Shown here: positions 1 through 8,131 of the stretch, piece by piece
How positions within the stretch are numbered: the stretch's first letter is position 1
Layout of the letters: the number at the start of each line of letters is the position of its first letter
Assembly: GCA_014649155.1 (NCBI GenBank)
Contig: BMSM01000006.1
Location: forward strand, 186,001 to 250,000
Source: Streptomyces griseoviridis
GTDB lineage: Bacteria; Actinomycetota; Actinomycetes; Streptomycetales; Streptomycetaceae
Direction: 5' to 3'
DNA: 64,000 nt
Program-made: the position numbers and the translations under genes
The notes under the pieces: generated by a model
Databases searched by the model: none
What the model saw: only the letters and a program-made list of their open reading frames with translations
Told to the model about the DNA's origin: nothing

Positions 1-238
1 CTCGGCCACGCGCTCGCCCGTCCCTCGTCGTCAGTGGTCGTCGGAATGTGCGTCCACGCATGGTAACGATGCGCGCTGAGGGGAAGTGCCGCGGAGTGCG
101 CCACAAGATCGGATGCGGGACCCGCCAGGTGCTCGGGCCGCCGCGTATATGCCCGTATAAAGGGGAGCGTCCGCACAAGGTGCCCGTCGGAGGAATGGGT
201 GCGCTCGCGCCGCCCTGGGCCACGTACCCTTTTCTGTT
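1..238. other. intergenic region upstream of pcnA
   Basis: No confident gene lies here. An AT-richer stretch near 146-165 (TATAT, then GTATAA) could hold a -10 element for pcnA, but no convincing -35 is visible. A reading frame on the minus strand opens from an ATG at 61 and runs off the left edge (about 20 codons, Arg-rich). It has no ribosome binding site and is not called. Confidence 0.4.
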
Positions 239-1684
239 GTGCCGAACGCCAACGAAGTCAATCCCAGTGCCCTGAGCCAGGCGCAGCAGCGTGCGGTGAG
301 TGAACTGCTGCGCGTCTCGCCGGTCGCCGACGATCTCGCCCGCCGTTTCCAGGAGGCTGGGTTCTCTCTCGCCCTGGTCGGCGGCTCGGTGCGGGACGCG
401 CTGCTCGGGCGGCTCGGCAACGACCTGGACTTCACGACCGATGCCCGTCCGCAGGACGTCCTGAAGATCGTCCGGCCCTGGGCGGACGCCGTCTGGGAGG
501 TCGGGATCGCCTTCGGCACGGTCGGGGCGCAGAAGGACGGCTATCAGATCGAGGTGACCACGTACCGGTCGGAGGCGTACGACCGGACCTCGCGCAAGCC
601 CGAGGTGGCGTACGGCGACTCCATCGAGCAGGACCTCGTCCGGCGCGACTTCACGGTCAACGCGATGGCCGTGGCCCTGCCCCAGAAGGAGTTCGTCGAT
701 CCGCACGGAGGGCTCGGCGATCTCGCCGCCCGGGTGCTGCGCACGCCGGGGACGCCCGAGGAGTCCTTCTCCGACGACCCGCTGCGGATGATGCGGGCCG
801 CGCGGTTCGCCGCGCAGCTCGACTTCGAGGTCGCGCCCGAGGTCGTGAAGGCGATGCGGGAGATGGCCGGCCGCATCGAGATCGTCTCGGCGGAGCGGGT
901 CCGGGACGAGCTGAACAAGCTGATCCTCTCCGCACACCCGCGCAAGGGACTGACGCTCCTGGTGGAGACCGGCCTGGCCGAGTACGTCCTGCCCGAGCTG
1001 CCCGCACTGCGCCTGGAGAGCGACGAACACCACCGGCACAAGGACGTCTACGAGCACACGCTGATCGTGCTGGAGCAGGCGATGGCGCTGGAGGAGGACG
1101 GGCCCGACCTGACGCTCCGCCTCGCCGCGCTGCTGCACGACATCGGCAAGCCCCGCACGCGCCGCTTCGAGAGCGACGGGCGGGTCTCGTTCCACCACCA
1201 CGAGGTGGTCGGCGCCAAGATGACGAAGAAGCGCATGCTGGCTCTGAAGTACTCCAACGAGCTGGTGAAGGACGTCTCGCGGCTGGTCGAGCTGCATCTG
1301 CGCTTCCACGGGTACGGCACCGGCGAGTGGACCGACTCCGCGGTCCGCCGGTACGTGCGGGACGCGGGGCCGCTGCTCGGCCGCCTGCACAAGCTGACCC
1401 GCTCCGACTGCACGACCCGCAACAAGCGCAAGGCGGCAGCGCTCTCCCGGGCCTACGACGGCCTGGAGGAGCGGATCGCCAAGCTCCAGGAGCAGGAGGA
1501 GCTGGACTCGATCCGGCCGGACCTCGACGGCAACGAGATCATGCAGATCCTCGGCATCCGGCCCGGCCCGGCCGTCGGACAGGCGTACCAGTACCTGCTG
1601 GAGCTGCGGCTGGAGAACGGGCCGATGGAGCGGGAGGCGGCGGTGGCGGCGCTCCAGGAGTGGTGGGCCCGGCAGGAGGGCTGA
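239..1684 (+). CDS. pcnA: CCA-adding tRNA nucleotidyltransferase / poly(A) polymerase family, HD-domain type
   Basis: This 481-residue class II nucleotidyltransferase would add or repair the 3' CCA end of tRNA, although some relatives polyadenylate RNA. The head motif GGSVRD starts at residue 48 and is followed by the metal-binding DLD at 62-64. The neck region with RDFTVNAM comes next. An HD phosphohydrolase domain follows, with HDIGKPR at 300-306. The length fits actinobacterial Cca proteins with a fused HD domain. The start is GTG at 239. Its Shine-Dalgarno is weak, so a start some codons downstream is possible. The gene stands alone and is closed by a palindrome that also contains a parS site. 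Family assignment is firm; CCA versus poly(A) activity cannot be decided from sequence alone. Confidence 0.93.
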   Translation: MPNANEVNPSALSQAQQRAVSELLRVSPVADDLARRFQEAGFSLALVGGSVRDALLGRLGNDLDFTTDARPQDVLKIVRPWADAVWEVGIAFGTVGAQKDGYQIEVTTYRSEAYDRTSRKPEVAYGDSIEQDLVRRDFTVNAMAVALPQKEFVDPHGGLGDLAARVLRTPGTPEESFSDDPLRMMRAARFAAQLDFEVAPEVVKAMREMAGRIEIVSAERVRDELNKLILSAHPRKGLTLLVETGLAEYVLPELPALRLESDEHHRHKDVYEHTLIVLEQAMALEEDGPDLTLRLAALLHDIGKPRTRRFESDGRVSFHHHEVVGAKMTKKRMLALKYSNELVKDVSRLVELHLRFHGYGTGEWTDSAVRRYVRDAGPLLGRLHKLTRSDCTTRNKRKAAALSRAYDGLEERIAKLQEQEELDSIRPDLDGNEIMQILGIRPGPAVGQAYQYLLELRLENGPMEREAAVAALQEWWARQEG

Positions 1685-1705
1685 GGATGCCCGACCGTCT
1701 CGGGC

Positions 1706-1735
1706 GGGGCCATGTTTCACGTGAAACATGGCCCC
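1706..1735. terminator. perfect 30-bp palindrome containing parS, likely pcnA terminator
   Basis: Eight extra bases on each side of the parS core (GGGGCCAT and ATGGCCCC) extend the 14-bp site into a perfect 30-bp inverted repeat just after the pcnA stop. Transcribed RNA would form a long GC-rich hairpin. It therefore probably terminates pcnA and the convergent MFS gene as well as binding ParB. No U-tract is present, which is usual in Streptomyces. Confidence 0.6.
1714..1727. other. parS site (exact GTTTCACGTGAAAC)
   Basis: Exact match to the ParB-binding parS consensus known from Streptomyces. It lies between the convergent pcnA and MFS genes and is the first of a close pair (44 bp centre to centre). 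Confidence 0.9.
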
Positions 1736-1757
1736 GTCGGCATCGGCGGGGAGCGGT

Positions 1758-1771
1758 GTTTCACGTGAAAC
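1758..1771. other. parS site (exact)
   Basis: Second exact 14-bp parS in the same intergenic gap. Paired sites at this spacing could seed cooperative ParB loading. Confidence 0.9.
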
Positions 1772-1810
1772 AGCGGGTCCGCGCGGAACGGAGCAGGGAC
1801 GCGCCCGTGC

Positions 1811-3073
1811 TCACTCGCTCGCGCGCCGGGCCATGGCCGCCGCGACCGCCGCGTAGAGGAGGGCCACGGTCACCACGAGCGGTGCGGAGCGGCCGTCCGG
1901 CGGCAGCATGAGGGCGGCCACCCCGGCGGCACCGACGAAGGCGATGTTGAACAGGACGTCGTAGACGGAGAAGATCCGGCCCCGGTAGGCGTCGTCGACC
2001 GAGGACTGCACGAGGGTGTCGGTCGCGATCTTCGAGCCCTGGGTGACGAGACCCAGGACGAATGCCGCGGCGAGCAGCGGTGCGGTGGCGAACGGCAGCC
2101 CCAGGGCGGGCACCAGGACCGCGGCGACCGCGGCGCACAGGGCCATCCAGCGACCGGGGCCGAGCCGCCCCGCCGCCCAGGGAGTGAGGACCGCCGCGAC
2201 GAAGAAACCGGCGCCCGAGACGCCCAGCGCCAGCCCGAGCAGGGCGAGCCCGTCGTCCGTGCCCGAGGACAGGGCGTACCGGCACAGCATCAGCAGCATC
2301 ACGAGCAGGGCGCCGTAGCAGAACCGCATCAGCGTCATGGCCGCGAGCGACCAGGCCGCCTCCCGGCGGGCCGGCGCGGCGAGGTGCCGCACCCCCGCCG
2401 CCAGGTCGCGGGCGGTACCGGCGAGGGCGGTGGCCAGCCGGGGACGGATCAGCGCCCGGTCGGGTCCCAGCAGGTCCGCCGCCATGCGCAGCGAGGCCAG
2501 CGCGCCGCACAGGTAGAGGACGGCGCCCAGCGTCACCACGGCAGCGTCGGTGTCGGCGACCACGAGGCGGACGGCGAAGGCGAGCCCGCCGCCCGCGGTC
2601 GCCGCCAGGGTCCCGGCCGTCGGGGAGAGCGAGTTGGCGATCACCAGGCGCTCGGCGTCGACCACCCGGGGCAGGGCGGCGGAGAGCCCGGCCAGGACGA
2701 AGCGGTTGACGGCGGTGACGCACAGGGCGGAGACGTAGAAGAGCCAGTCCGGGACCGAGGCGATCATCAGGACGGCCGTCACCGAGGCCATCAGGGCGCG
2801 CAGCAGGTTGCCGAAGAGGAAGACCTGGCGGCGGCGCCAGCGGTCGAGGAGGACGCCGGCGAAGGGGCCGACCAGGGAGTACGGAAGCAGCAGCACCGCC
2901 ATGGCGGAGGCCACCGCGGCCGGCGAGGTCTGTTTCTCCGGGGCGAAGACGACGTAGGTGGCGAGTCCCACCTGGTAGACGCCGTCGGCGCCCTGGGAGA
3001 GGAGGCGGACGGCGAGCAGACGCCGGAACCCCTTCAGGCGCAGCAGGACGCGGAGGTCACGGACGACGGCCAT
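1811..3073 (-). CDS. MFS transporter, exporter-like
   Basis: A 420-residue polytopic membrane protein with about twelve hydrophobic segments, of the major facilitator superfamily (MFS_3/enterobactin-exporter-like). The N-terminus MAVVRDLRVLLRLKGFRRLL is a short cytoplasmic basic stretch before the first helix. A conserved loop 2-3 motif of the GxxxDRWRRR kind appears at GVLLDRWRRRQV. The substrate is unknown. ATG at 3073 is chosen because GAGG lies nine bases upstream. A GTG fifteen bases further up has no ribosome binding site. The gene lies downstream of ino1, separated by a hairpin, and converges on pcnA. Confidence 0.82.
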   Translation of the reverse strand: MAVVRDLRVLLRLKGFRRLLAVRLLSQGADGVYQVGLATYVVFAPEKQTSPAAVASAMAVLLLPYSLVGPFAGVLLDRWRRRQVFLFGNLLRALMASVTAVLMIASVPDWLFYVSALCVTAVNRFVLAGLSAALPRVVDAERLVIANSLSPTAGTLAATAGGGLAFAVRLVVADTDAAVVTLGAVLYLCGALASLRMAADLLGPDRALIRPRLATALAGTARDLAAGVRHLAAPARREAAWSLAAMTLMRFCYGALLVMLLMLCRYALSSGTDDGLALLGLALGVSGAGFFVAAVLTPWAAGRLGPGRWMALCAAVAAVLVPALGLPFATAPLLAAAFVLGLVTQGSKIATDTLVQSSVDDAYRGRIFSVYDVLFNIAFVGAAGVAALMLPPDGRSAPLVVTVALLYAAVAAAMARRASE

Positions 3074-3094
3074 GGGGCACAGCCTCACATACGG

Positions 3095-3130
3095 GGAGGG
3101 TCCCCGGGCGCACTGCCTCAGGGACCCTCC
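3095..3130 (-). terminator. hairpin terminator after ino1
   Basis: Ten-base arms GGAGGGTCCC (3095-3104) and GGGACCCTCC (3121-3130) with a 16-nt loop lie between the ino1 stop and the MFS start. This suggests that most ino1 transcripts end here. Confidence 0.55.
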
Positions 3131-3152
3131 TCCGTTCGCGGGGGCAAGCGGC

Positions 3153-4235
3153 TCAGCGCTCGACCTCGCCCGCGATGAACTTCTCGACGTTCTGCCGGGC
3201 CTCGTCGTCGAAGTACTGGACCGGCGGGGACTTCATGAAGTAGCTCGACGCGGAGAGCACGGGGCCGCCGATGCCGCGGTCCTTGGCGATCTTCGCGGCG
3301 CGCAGGGCGTCGATGATGACACCCGCGGAGTTCGGGGAGTCCCAGACCTCGAGCTTGTACTCCAGGTTCAGCGGGACGTCACCGAAGGCGCGGCCCTCGA
3401 GGCGGACGTAGGCCCACTTGCGGTCGTCGAGCCAGGCGACGTAGTCGGACGGGCCGATGTGGACGTTGTTCTCGCCGAGGTCCCGGTCGGGGATCTGGGA
3501 GGTGACGGCCTGGGTCTTGGAGATCTTCTTGGACTCGAGGCGGTCCCGCTCGAGCATGTTCTTGAAGTCCATGTTGCCGCCGACGTTCAGCTGCATGGTG
3601 CGGTCCAGGACGACGCCCCGGTCCTCGAACAGCTTCGCCATGACGCGGTGCGTGATGGTGGCGCCGACCTGCGACTTGATGTCGTCGCCGACGATCGGGA
3701 CACCGGCCTCGGTGAACTTGTCCGCCCACTCCTTGGTGCCGGCGATGAAGACCGGGAGGGCGTTGACGAAGGCGACCTTGGCGTCGATGGCGCACTGGGC
3801 GTAGAACTTCGCCGCGTGCTCGGAGCCGACGGGCAGGTAGCAGACGAGCACGTCGACCTGCTTGTCCTTGAGGACCTGGACGATGTCCACCGGCTCCTCG
3901 GCGGACTCCTCGATGGTCATGCGGTAGTACTTGCCGAGACCGTCGAGGGTGTGGCCGCGCTGGACCTGGACACCGGTGTTCGGCACGTCGCAGATCTTGA
4001 TGGTGTTGTTCTCGGAGGCGCCGATGGCGTCCGCGAGGTCCAGGCCGACCTTCTTGGCGTCCACGTCGAAGGCGGCGACGAACTCGATGTCACTGACGTG
4101 GTAGTCGCCGAACTGGACGTGCATCAGGCCCGGGACCTTGGCCGCCGGGTCGGCGTCCTTGTAGTACTCGACGCCCTGCACCAGCGATGCGGCGCAGTTG
4201 CCCACACCGACGATGGCTACGCGAACCGAACCCAT
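3153..4235 (-). CDS. ino1: inositol-3-phosphate synthase
   Basis: This 360-residue enzyme converts glucose 6-phosphate to 1L-myo-inositol 3-phosphate with NAD as cofactor. It is the entry to phosphatidylinositol and mycothiol synthesis in actinomycetes. The N-terminal dinucleotide motif GVGNC is at residues 10-14. Other family blocks seen are [20 protein letters not shown] and the SYFMKSPP stretch near the C-terminus. The length matches mycobacterial Ino1. The start is ATG at 4235, with AGGGAG about eight bases upstream. Upstream in-frame codons lack a ribosome binding site. The PadR gene lies just upstream on the same strand, 44 bp away, so the two may be co-transcribed. Confidence 0.96.
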   Translation of the reverse strand: MGSVRVAIVGVGNCAASLVQGVEYYKDADPAAKVPGLMHVQFGDYHVSDIEFVAAFDVDAKKVGLDLADAIGASENNTIKICDVPNTGVQVQRGHTLDGLGKYYRMTIEESAEEPVDIVQVLKDKQVDVLVCYLPVGSEHAAKFYAQCAIDAKVAFVNALPVFIAGTKEWADKFTEAGVPIVGDDIKSQVGATITHRVMAKLFEDRGVVLDRTMQLNVGGNMDFKNMLERDRLESKKISKTQAVTSQIPDRDLGENNVHIGPSDYVAWLDDRKWAYVRLEGRAFGDVPLNLEYKLEVWDSPNSAGVIIDALRAAKIAKDRGIGGPVLSASSYFMKSPPVQYFDDEARQNVEKFIAGEVER

Positions 4236-4279
4236 TCCGGTTGCTCCCTGTGTGTACGAGTGAGGCCCTGACCGGGCGC

Positions 4280-4957
4280 TCACGTGGCGGTGTCGTCGGG
4301 CGTATCCGGTCCGGGGTGGTCCCCGCTCCGGGGCAGGCCGCCCGGCGTTCCATGTGTGGTGTCCTGTCGAGCGGACCGCTCGGAATCGGAACCGCGCAGG
4401 TCCCGTCCCGCTCGCTCGCTCTCGATGAGCTCGTTCAGCCAGCGCACTTCGCGTTCCACGGACTCCATGCCGTGACGCTGGAGTTCGAGCGTGTAGTCGT
4501 CCAGGCGCTCCCGGGTGCGCGCCAGCGAAGCGCGCATCTTCTCCAGGCGCTCCTCCAGCCGGCTGCGGCGGCCCTCCAGCACGCGCATGCGCACGTCGCG
4601 CGACGTCTGTCCGAAGAAGGCGAAGCGGGCGGCGAAGGTCTCGTCCTCGTACGCGTCGGGACCCGTCTGGGAGAGGAGCTGCTCGAAGTGCTCCTTACCT
4701 TCCGCCGTCAGCCGGTAGACGATCTTGGCTCGGCGTCCCGCCAGTGCGGCGGTGGCCTCGGCCGCGCTGCCCGTCTCCTCGATCAACCAGCCGTTGGCGA
4801 CCAGCGTCTTGAGGCAGGGGTACAGCGTCCCGTAGCTGAACGCCCGGAACACGCCCAGGGACGTGTTGAGCCGTTTACGCAGCTCATAGCCGTGCATCGG
4901 GGACTCGCGGAGCAGGCCGAGGACGGCGAACTCAAGGATGCCGGAACGCCGGCTCAT
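4280..4957 (-). CDS. PadR-family transcriptional regulator
   Basis: A 225-residue PadR-type winged-helix repressor. The N-terminal domain (about 1-85) has the family pattern [23 protein letters not shown] and a wing with [15 protein letters not shown] long charged helical region (about 110-195) should form the dimerising coiled coil. The tail is acidic and polar. A perfect AGGAGG lies seven bases before the ATG. A 10-bp-arm palindrome of PadR type lies 40 bp upstream of the start, so autoregulation is likely. Downstream ino1 may be a target. The ligand is unknown. Confidence 0.88.
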   Translation of the reverse strand: MSRRSGILEFAVLGLLRESPMHGYELRKRLNTSLGVFRAFSYGTLYPCLKTLVANGWLIEETGSAAEATAALAGRRAKIVYRLTAEGKEHFEQLLSQTGPDAYEDETFAARFAFFGQTSRDVRMRVLEGRRSRLEERLEKMRASLARTRERLDDYTLELQRHGMESVEREVRWLNELIESERAGRDLRGSDSERSARQDTTHGTPGGLPRSGDHPGPDTPDDTAT

Positions 4958-4996
4958 CGTCGCCTCCTCTGTGCCGTCTGGTCTTTATGCCGAGCT

Positions 4997-5017
4997 GATG
5001 TATCGACTCGATACATC
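4997..5017. promoter_or_regulatory. PadR-type operator palindrome
   Basis: Perfect inverted repeat with arms GATGTATCGA and TCGATACATC around a single central C. It contains the ATGT...ACAT half-sites typical of PadR operators and lies just upstream of the padR start. Confidence 0.7.
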
Positions 5018-5158
5018 CAGACGATAGAACGGCTGCCCGGGCGCGACAAGGGGGAAATTCGTGAACGGGATCACATCACTGATTCATGGGAAGCAAGTTG
5101 CCTGATTTGAGGTGAACTTCGGAGCTCGGGGGTTTTGCCGGTGCGTAGTCTGTGCGCC

Positions 5159-5311
5159 ATGCAGACCACCGGGAACCGAGTGATGCACGGGGGCGTCCCT
5201 GTCCCCGGTGCGGTACGGGTGAATACGGCAGCGGCCGCATCCGTACTTCGGGGGGACCGGAAACCAGCCGCCGTTGCCAGGCGCGCCAGGGTGCGCCTGC
5301 CCGAGGAGTAG
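5159..5311 (+). CDS. possible small ORF, 50 residues, upstream of the PBP gene
   Basis: An ATG-started frame of 50 codons is basic in its second half and ends in the dipeptide EE. Its TAG stop lies eight bases before the PBP start and overlaps that gene's Shine-Dalgarno, which would allow translational coupling. No ribosome binding site precedes the ATG, so it would need leaderless expression. Third-position GC is lower than in neighbouring genes. I recognise no family. It may be a leader peptide or simply non-coding. Confidence 0.3.
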   Translation: MQTTGNRVMHGGVPVPGAVRVNTAAAASVLRGDRKPAAVARRARVRLPEE

Positions 5312-5318
5312 TCGTTCG

Positions 5319-7991
5319 ATGAGCGAGCACCGTCGCAAACCGCCGCAGCCGCAGGAAGGCGGACGTGCCGCGGCCCGACGCGGCCAGTCCGGCTCGTCCT
5401 CCGGCCGCCGCGCGGCACCGCGGGGCGCCACAGAGTCTCCGTCCGGCTCGCACGCGGGGGGAGGTGAGGACCGCCCGTACGGCGGCCGGGCGGAAGCCCG
5501 GCGTGCGGCCCAGCGCAGCGGTGGTGGCCGGCGCCGAGCGGCCGAACCGGGACGCCCCGGCAGGCGCGCGACACCGGCCGGGCGCGGCCGGGCACCGGGC
5601 CCCGGCAAGAAGCGGCTCGTCGACTATCCGCGCTTCGACCGGTACGGCTGGCGCCGCTGGGTGCCGTCCTGGAAGCTCGTCTCCGGTCTGTGCGTCGGCT
5701 TCTTCGGCGTGATGGTCGCCGCGGCGGGCATCGCCTACGCCATGGTGGGCGTCCCTGACCTGGCCAAGACCGCGACGGCGCAGAACAACGTCTACTACTG
5801 GGCCGACGGCACCCAGATGGTCTCCACCGGCGGCGAGCGCAACCGGCAGATCGTCGACCTCTCCCGCATCCCCAAGGAGATGCAGAACGCCGTCATCTCC
5901 CAGGAGAACAAGACCTTCTACGACGACAGCGGCATCGACCCCAAGGGCATCGCGCGCGCCGTGTTCAACATGGCCAGGGGCGGCGACACCCAGGGCGGCT
6001 CGACCATCACCCAGCAGTACGTCAAGAACGCGATGCTGGACGACCAGTCGCAGACGATCTCCCGCAAGGTCAAGGAGATCTTCGTTTCGATCAAGGTCGG
6101 CGCCAACAAGGACAAGAAGGACATCCTCGCCGGCTACCTCAACTCGGCGTACTACGGCCGCGGTGCCTGGGGCATCCAGGCGGCGTCGCGGGCGTACTTC
6201 GACAAGGACTCCGAGGACCTGAACCCCGGCGAGTGCGCCTTCCTCGCGGCGATGCTGAAGGGCGCGACCTACTACGACCCGGCCGGGGCGACGTCCATCG
6301 ACTCGGCGGCCACGCCGGAAGCCAACGCGAAGCGGGCCCTCCTGCAGATGCAGGACACCCTCGACAAGATGGTCGAGTACGGCCACCTCGACGCGGCCGA
6401 GCGCGCGAAGTACACGAAGCTGCCCAAGTGGCAGAACCCGCGCTCGAACACCCAGCTCAGCGGGCAGATCGGCTATCTGGTCGACCTGGCCAAGTCGTCC
6501 CTGATCAAGAACGACGTGGTCACCTCCAACCAACTGGAGCAGGGCGGGTACTCGATCTACACGACCTTCGACAAGAAGAAGATCGAGGAGCTCGAGAAGG
6601 CCGTCACCAAGGTCTACAAGGAGAACATCGACCCGAAGAAGCGCCCGGACACGGACACGGACGTCCAGTTCGGCGGTGCCTCCGTGAACCCGGAGACGGG
6701 TGCCATCGAGGCCATCTACGGCGGCGAGGACGCGACCGAGCACTTCACCAACAACGCCGATGTGACCGGTGCGCAGGTCGGTTCGACGTTCAAGCCGTTC
6801 GTGCTGGCGGCCGCGATGAAGTGGGGCGTGCGCGACCCGGACGGCCCCGAGGTGCAGGGCGAGGACCAGCGCACCGTGGTGTCGCCCAAGAGCCTGTACA
6901 CCGGCAAGAACAAGTGGAAGGTCAAGACCTACGACGGGAGCGTCTGGCAGAACGAGAAGGGCGAGGAGTGGCTGCAGACCAATGACGGCAACGCCAACGC
7001 CTCCGCCGGCAAGGCCCCGGACTACATGATCGACCTCCGCGAGGCGATGCGGGAGTCGATCAACTCCGCCTTCGTCCAGCTCGGCATGGACGTCGGCCTG
7101 GACAAGGTGAAGCAGGCCGCGACCGACTCGGGCCTGCTGGAGGACAGCCTGGCGGGCACCACCTTCCCCTCGTTCTCCATCGGCATCTCCGACCCGAGCG
7201 CGATCCGGATGGCCGGCTCCTACGCCACCTTCGCGGCCAGCGGCAAGCAGCGTGACCCCTTCTCCGTGACGAAGGTGACGGACAAGGACGGCACCATCTA
7301 CACGCACGAGGTCGACACCAAGCAGGCGTGGACCTCCAAGGTCGCCGACAACGTCACCGACGTCCTGAAGACCGTGGTCGAGAAGGGCACGGGCACCAAC
7401 GCCCAGCTCACGGGCCGCGAGGTGGCCGGCAAGACCGGTACGACCGACGGCAACAAGTCGGCCTGGTTCGTCGGCTACACCCCGCAGCTCTCCACCGCGA
7501 TCAGCATGTTCCGCTACCCGGACGACGAGAACGCCAAGAACCGGCAGTTCCTGGAGATGTACGGGACGGGCGGCGAGAAGGAGATCCACGGCGCCTCGTT
7601 CCCGTCCGAGATCTTCAAGGACTACATGGAGGACGCGCTCAAGGGTGAGCCGGCGGTGAAGTTCCCCAAGCCGGAGCCCATCGGTGAGGTCGTCAACGAG
7701 GAGCCCACGCCGTCGGTGACCCCCACGCCCACGGAGACCGAGGAGACGGAGTCGGCGAGCCCCTCTCCGACCCCCACGGAGTCGGAGAGCGAGGAAGAGA
7801 CGTCACCGACGCCCACGACCAGTGAGACCTGCGGTCCCTGGGACTGGGGCTGCGAGGAGGGGTCGGACGGCGGCACCGAGACGGGCGACGAAGGGGACGG
7901 CGACGCGAGCGAGTCGCCCTCGTCATCCCCCTCGGAATCGGAAGAGACCGGGAACACACGAGGCAATCAGAACGGCGGCATCTTCGGATGA
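5319..7991 (+). CDS. bifunctional class A penicillin-binding protein
   Basis: An 890-residue membrane-anchored peptidoglycan polymerase and cross-linker. A long basic, Ser/Gly/Arg-rich cytoplasmic tail (1-115) precedes one transmembrane helix (about 122-147). The GT51 glycosyltransferase domain follows, with its catalytic Glu in the SQENKTFYDDSG stretch and the QQYVKN motif. The transpeptidase domain has STFK at 489-492, SIN at 580-582 and KTGTT at 705-709. The C-terminus is an extracellular Pro/Thr/Ser/Glu-rich tail holding two cysteines in the short motif CGPWDWGC. The start is ATG at 5319 after GAGGAG. A downstream hairpin at 8062-8094 likely ends the transcript. Confidence 0.95.
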   Translation: MSEHRRKPPQPQEGGRAAARRGQSGSSSGRRAAPRGATESPSGSHAGGGEDRPYGGRAEARRAAQRSGGGRRRAAEPGRPGRRATPAGRGRAPGPGKKRLVDYPRFDRYGWRRWVPSWKLVSGLCVGFFGVMVAAAGIAYAMVGVPDLAKTATAQNNVYYWADGTQMVSTGGERNRQIVDLSRIPKEMQNAVISQENKTFYDDSGIDPKGIARAVFNMARGGDTQGGSTITQQYVKNAMLDDQSQTISRKVKEIFVSIKVGANKDKKDILAGYLNSAYYGRGAWGIQAASRAYFDKDSEDLNPGECAFLAAMLKGATYYDPAGATSIDSAATPEANAKRALLQMQDTLDKMVEYGHLDAAERAKYTKLPKWQNPRSNTQLSGQIGYLVDLAKSSLIKNDVVTSNQLEQGGYSIYTTFDKKKIEELEKAVTKVYKENIDPKKRPDTDTDVQFGGASVNPETGAIEAIYGGEDATEHFTNNADVTGAQVGSTFKPFVLAAAMKWGVRDPDGPEVQGEDQRTVVSPKSLYTGKNKWKVKTYDGSVWQNEKGEEWLQTNDGNANASAGKAPDYMIDLREAMRESINSAFVQLGMDVGLDKVKQAATDSGLLEDSLAGTTFPSFSIGISDPSAIRMAGSYATFAASGKQRDPFSVTKVTDKDGTIYTHEVDTKQAWTSKVADNVTDVLKTVVEKGTGTNAQLTGREVAGKTGTTDGNKSAWFVGYTPQLSTAISMFRYPDDENAKNRQFLEMYGTGGEKEIHGASFPSEIFKDYMEDALKGEPAVKFPKPEPIGEVVNEEPTPSVTPTPTETEETESASPSPTPTESESEEETSPTPTTSETCGPWDWGCEEGSDGGTETGDEGDGDASESPSSSPSESEETGNTRGNQNGGIFG

Positions 7992-8025
7992 CCGGCAGAT
8001 AGCCGCCGTATCACCCCGCATGGGT

Positions 8026-8039
8026 GTTTCACGTGAAAC
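8026..8039. other. parS site (exact)
   Basis: Exact parS 34 bp after the PBP stop. GGGT and ACCC extend it to a 22-bp palindrome (8022-8043). Confidence 0.88.
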
Positions 8040-8047
8040 ACCCCTAT

Positions 8048-8061
8048 GTTCCACGTGAAAC
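8048..8061. other. parS site, one mismatch (GTTCCACGTGAAAC)
   Basis: One base differs from consensus. It lies 22 bp centre to centre from the exact site at 8026, about two helical turns, so two ParB dimers could sit on the same DNA face. Confidence 0.75.
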
Positions 8062-8094
8062 AGGGCCGTCGCACCGACCTGGTGCGGCGGCCCT
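8062..8094 (+). terminator. terminator hairpin after the PBP gene
   Basis: Fourteen-base arms (8062-8075 and 8081-8094) with one mismatch and a 5-nt loop form a strong GC-rich hairpin. It abuts the parS pair directly and precedes the next gene. Confidence 0.6.
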
Positions 8095-8131
8095 CGGTGT
8101 TTTCCGAGGTACGTACGGCAGGATGTGCCCC

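Noticed and set aside
1..61. Possible start of a minus-strand gene running off the left edge
   Set aside because: Only about 20 codons are visible, Arg-rich, and no ribosome binding site precedes the ATG.
5076..7589. 837-codon open frame on the minus strand opposite the PBP gene
   Set aside because: Its Leu/Val/Asp/Arg-rich composition is the usual shadow of a GC-rich coding strand. The plus strand encodes complete PBP motifs.
8024..8131. N-terminal extension of the glycosyltransferase beginning MFHVKHP
   Set aside because: The peptide MFHVK arises from translating parS sequence. The same false start appears at several parS sites. A proper RBS and ATG lie at 8132.
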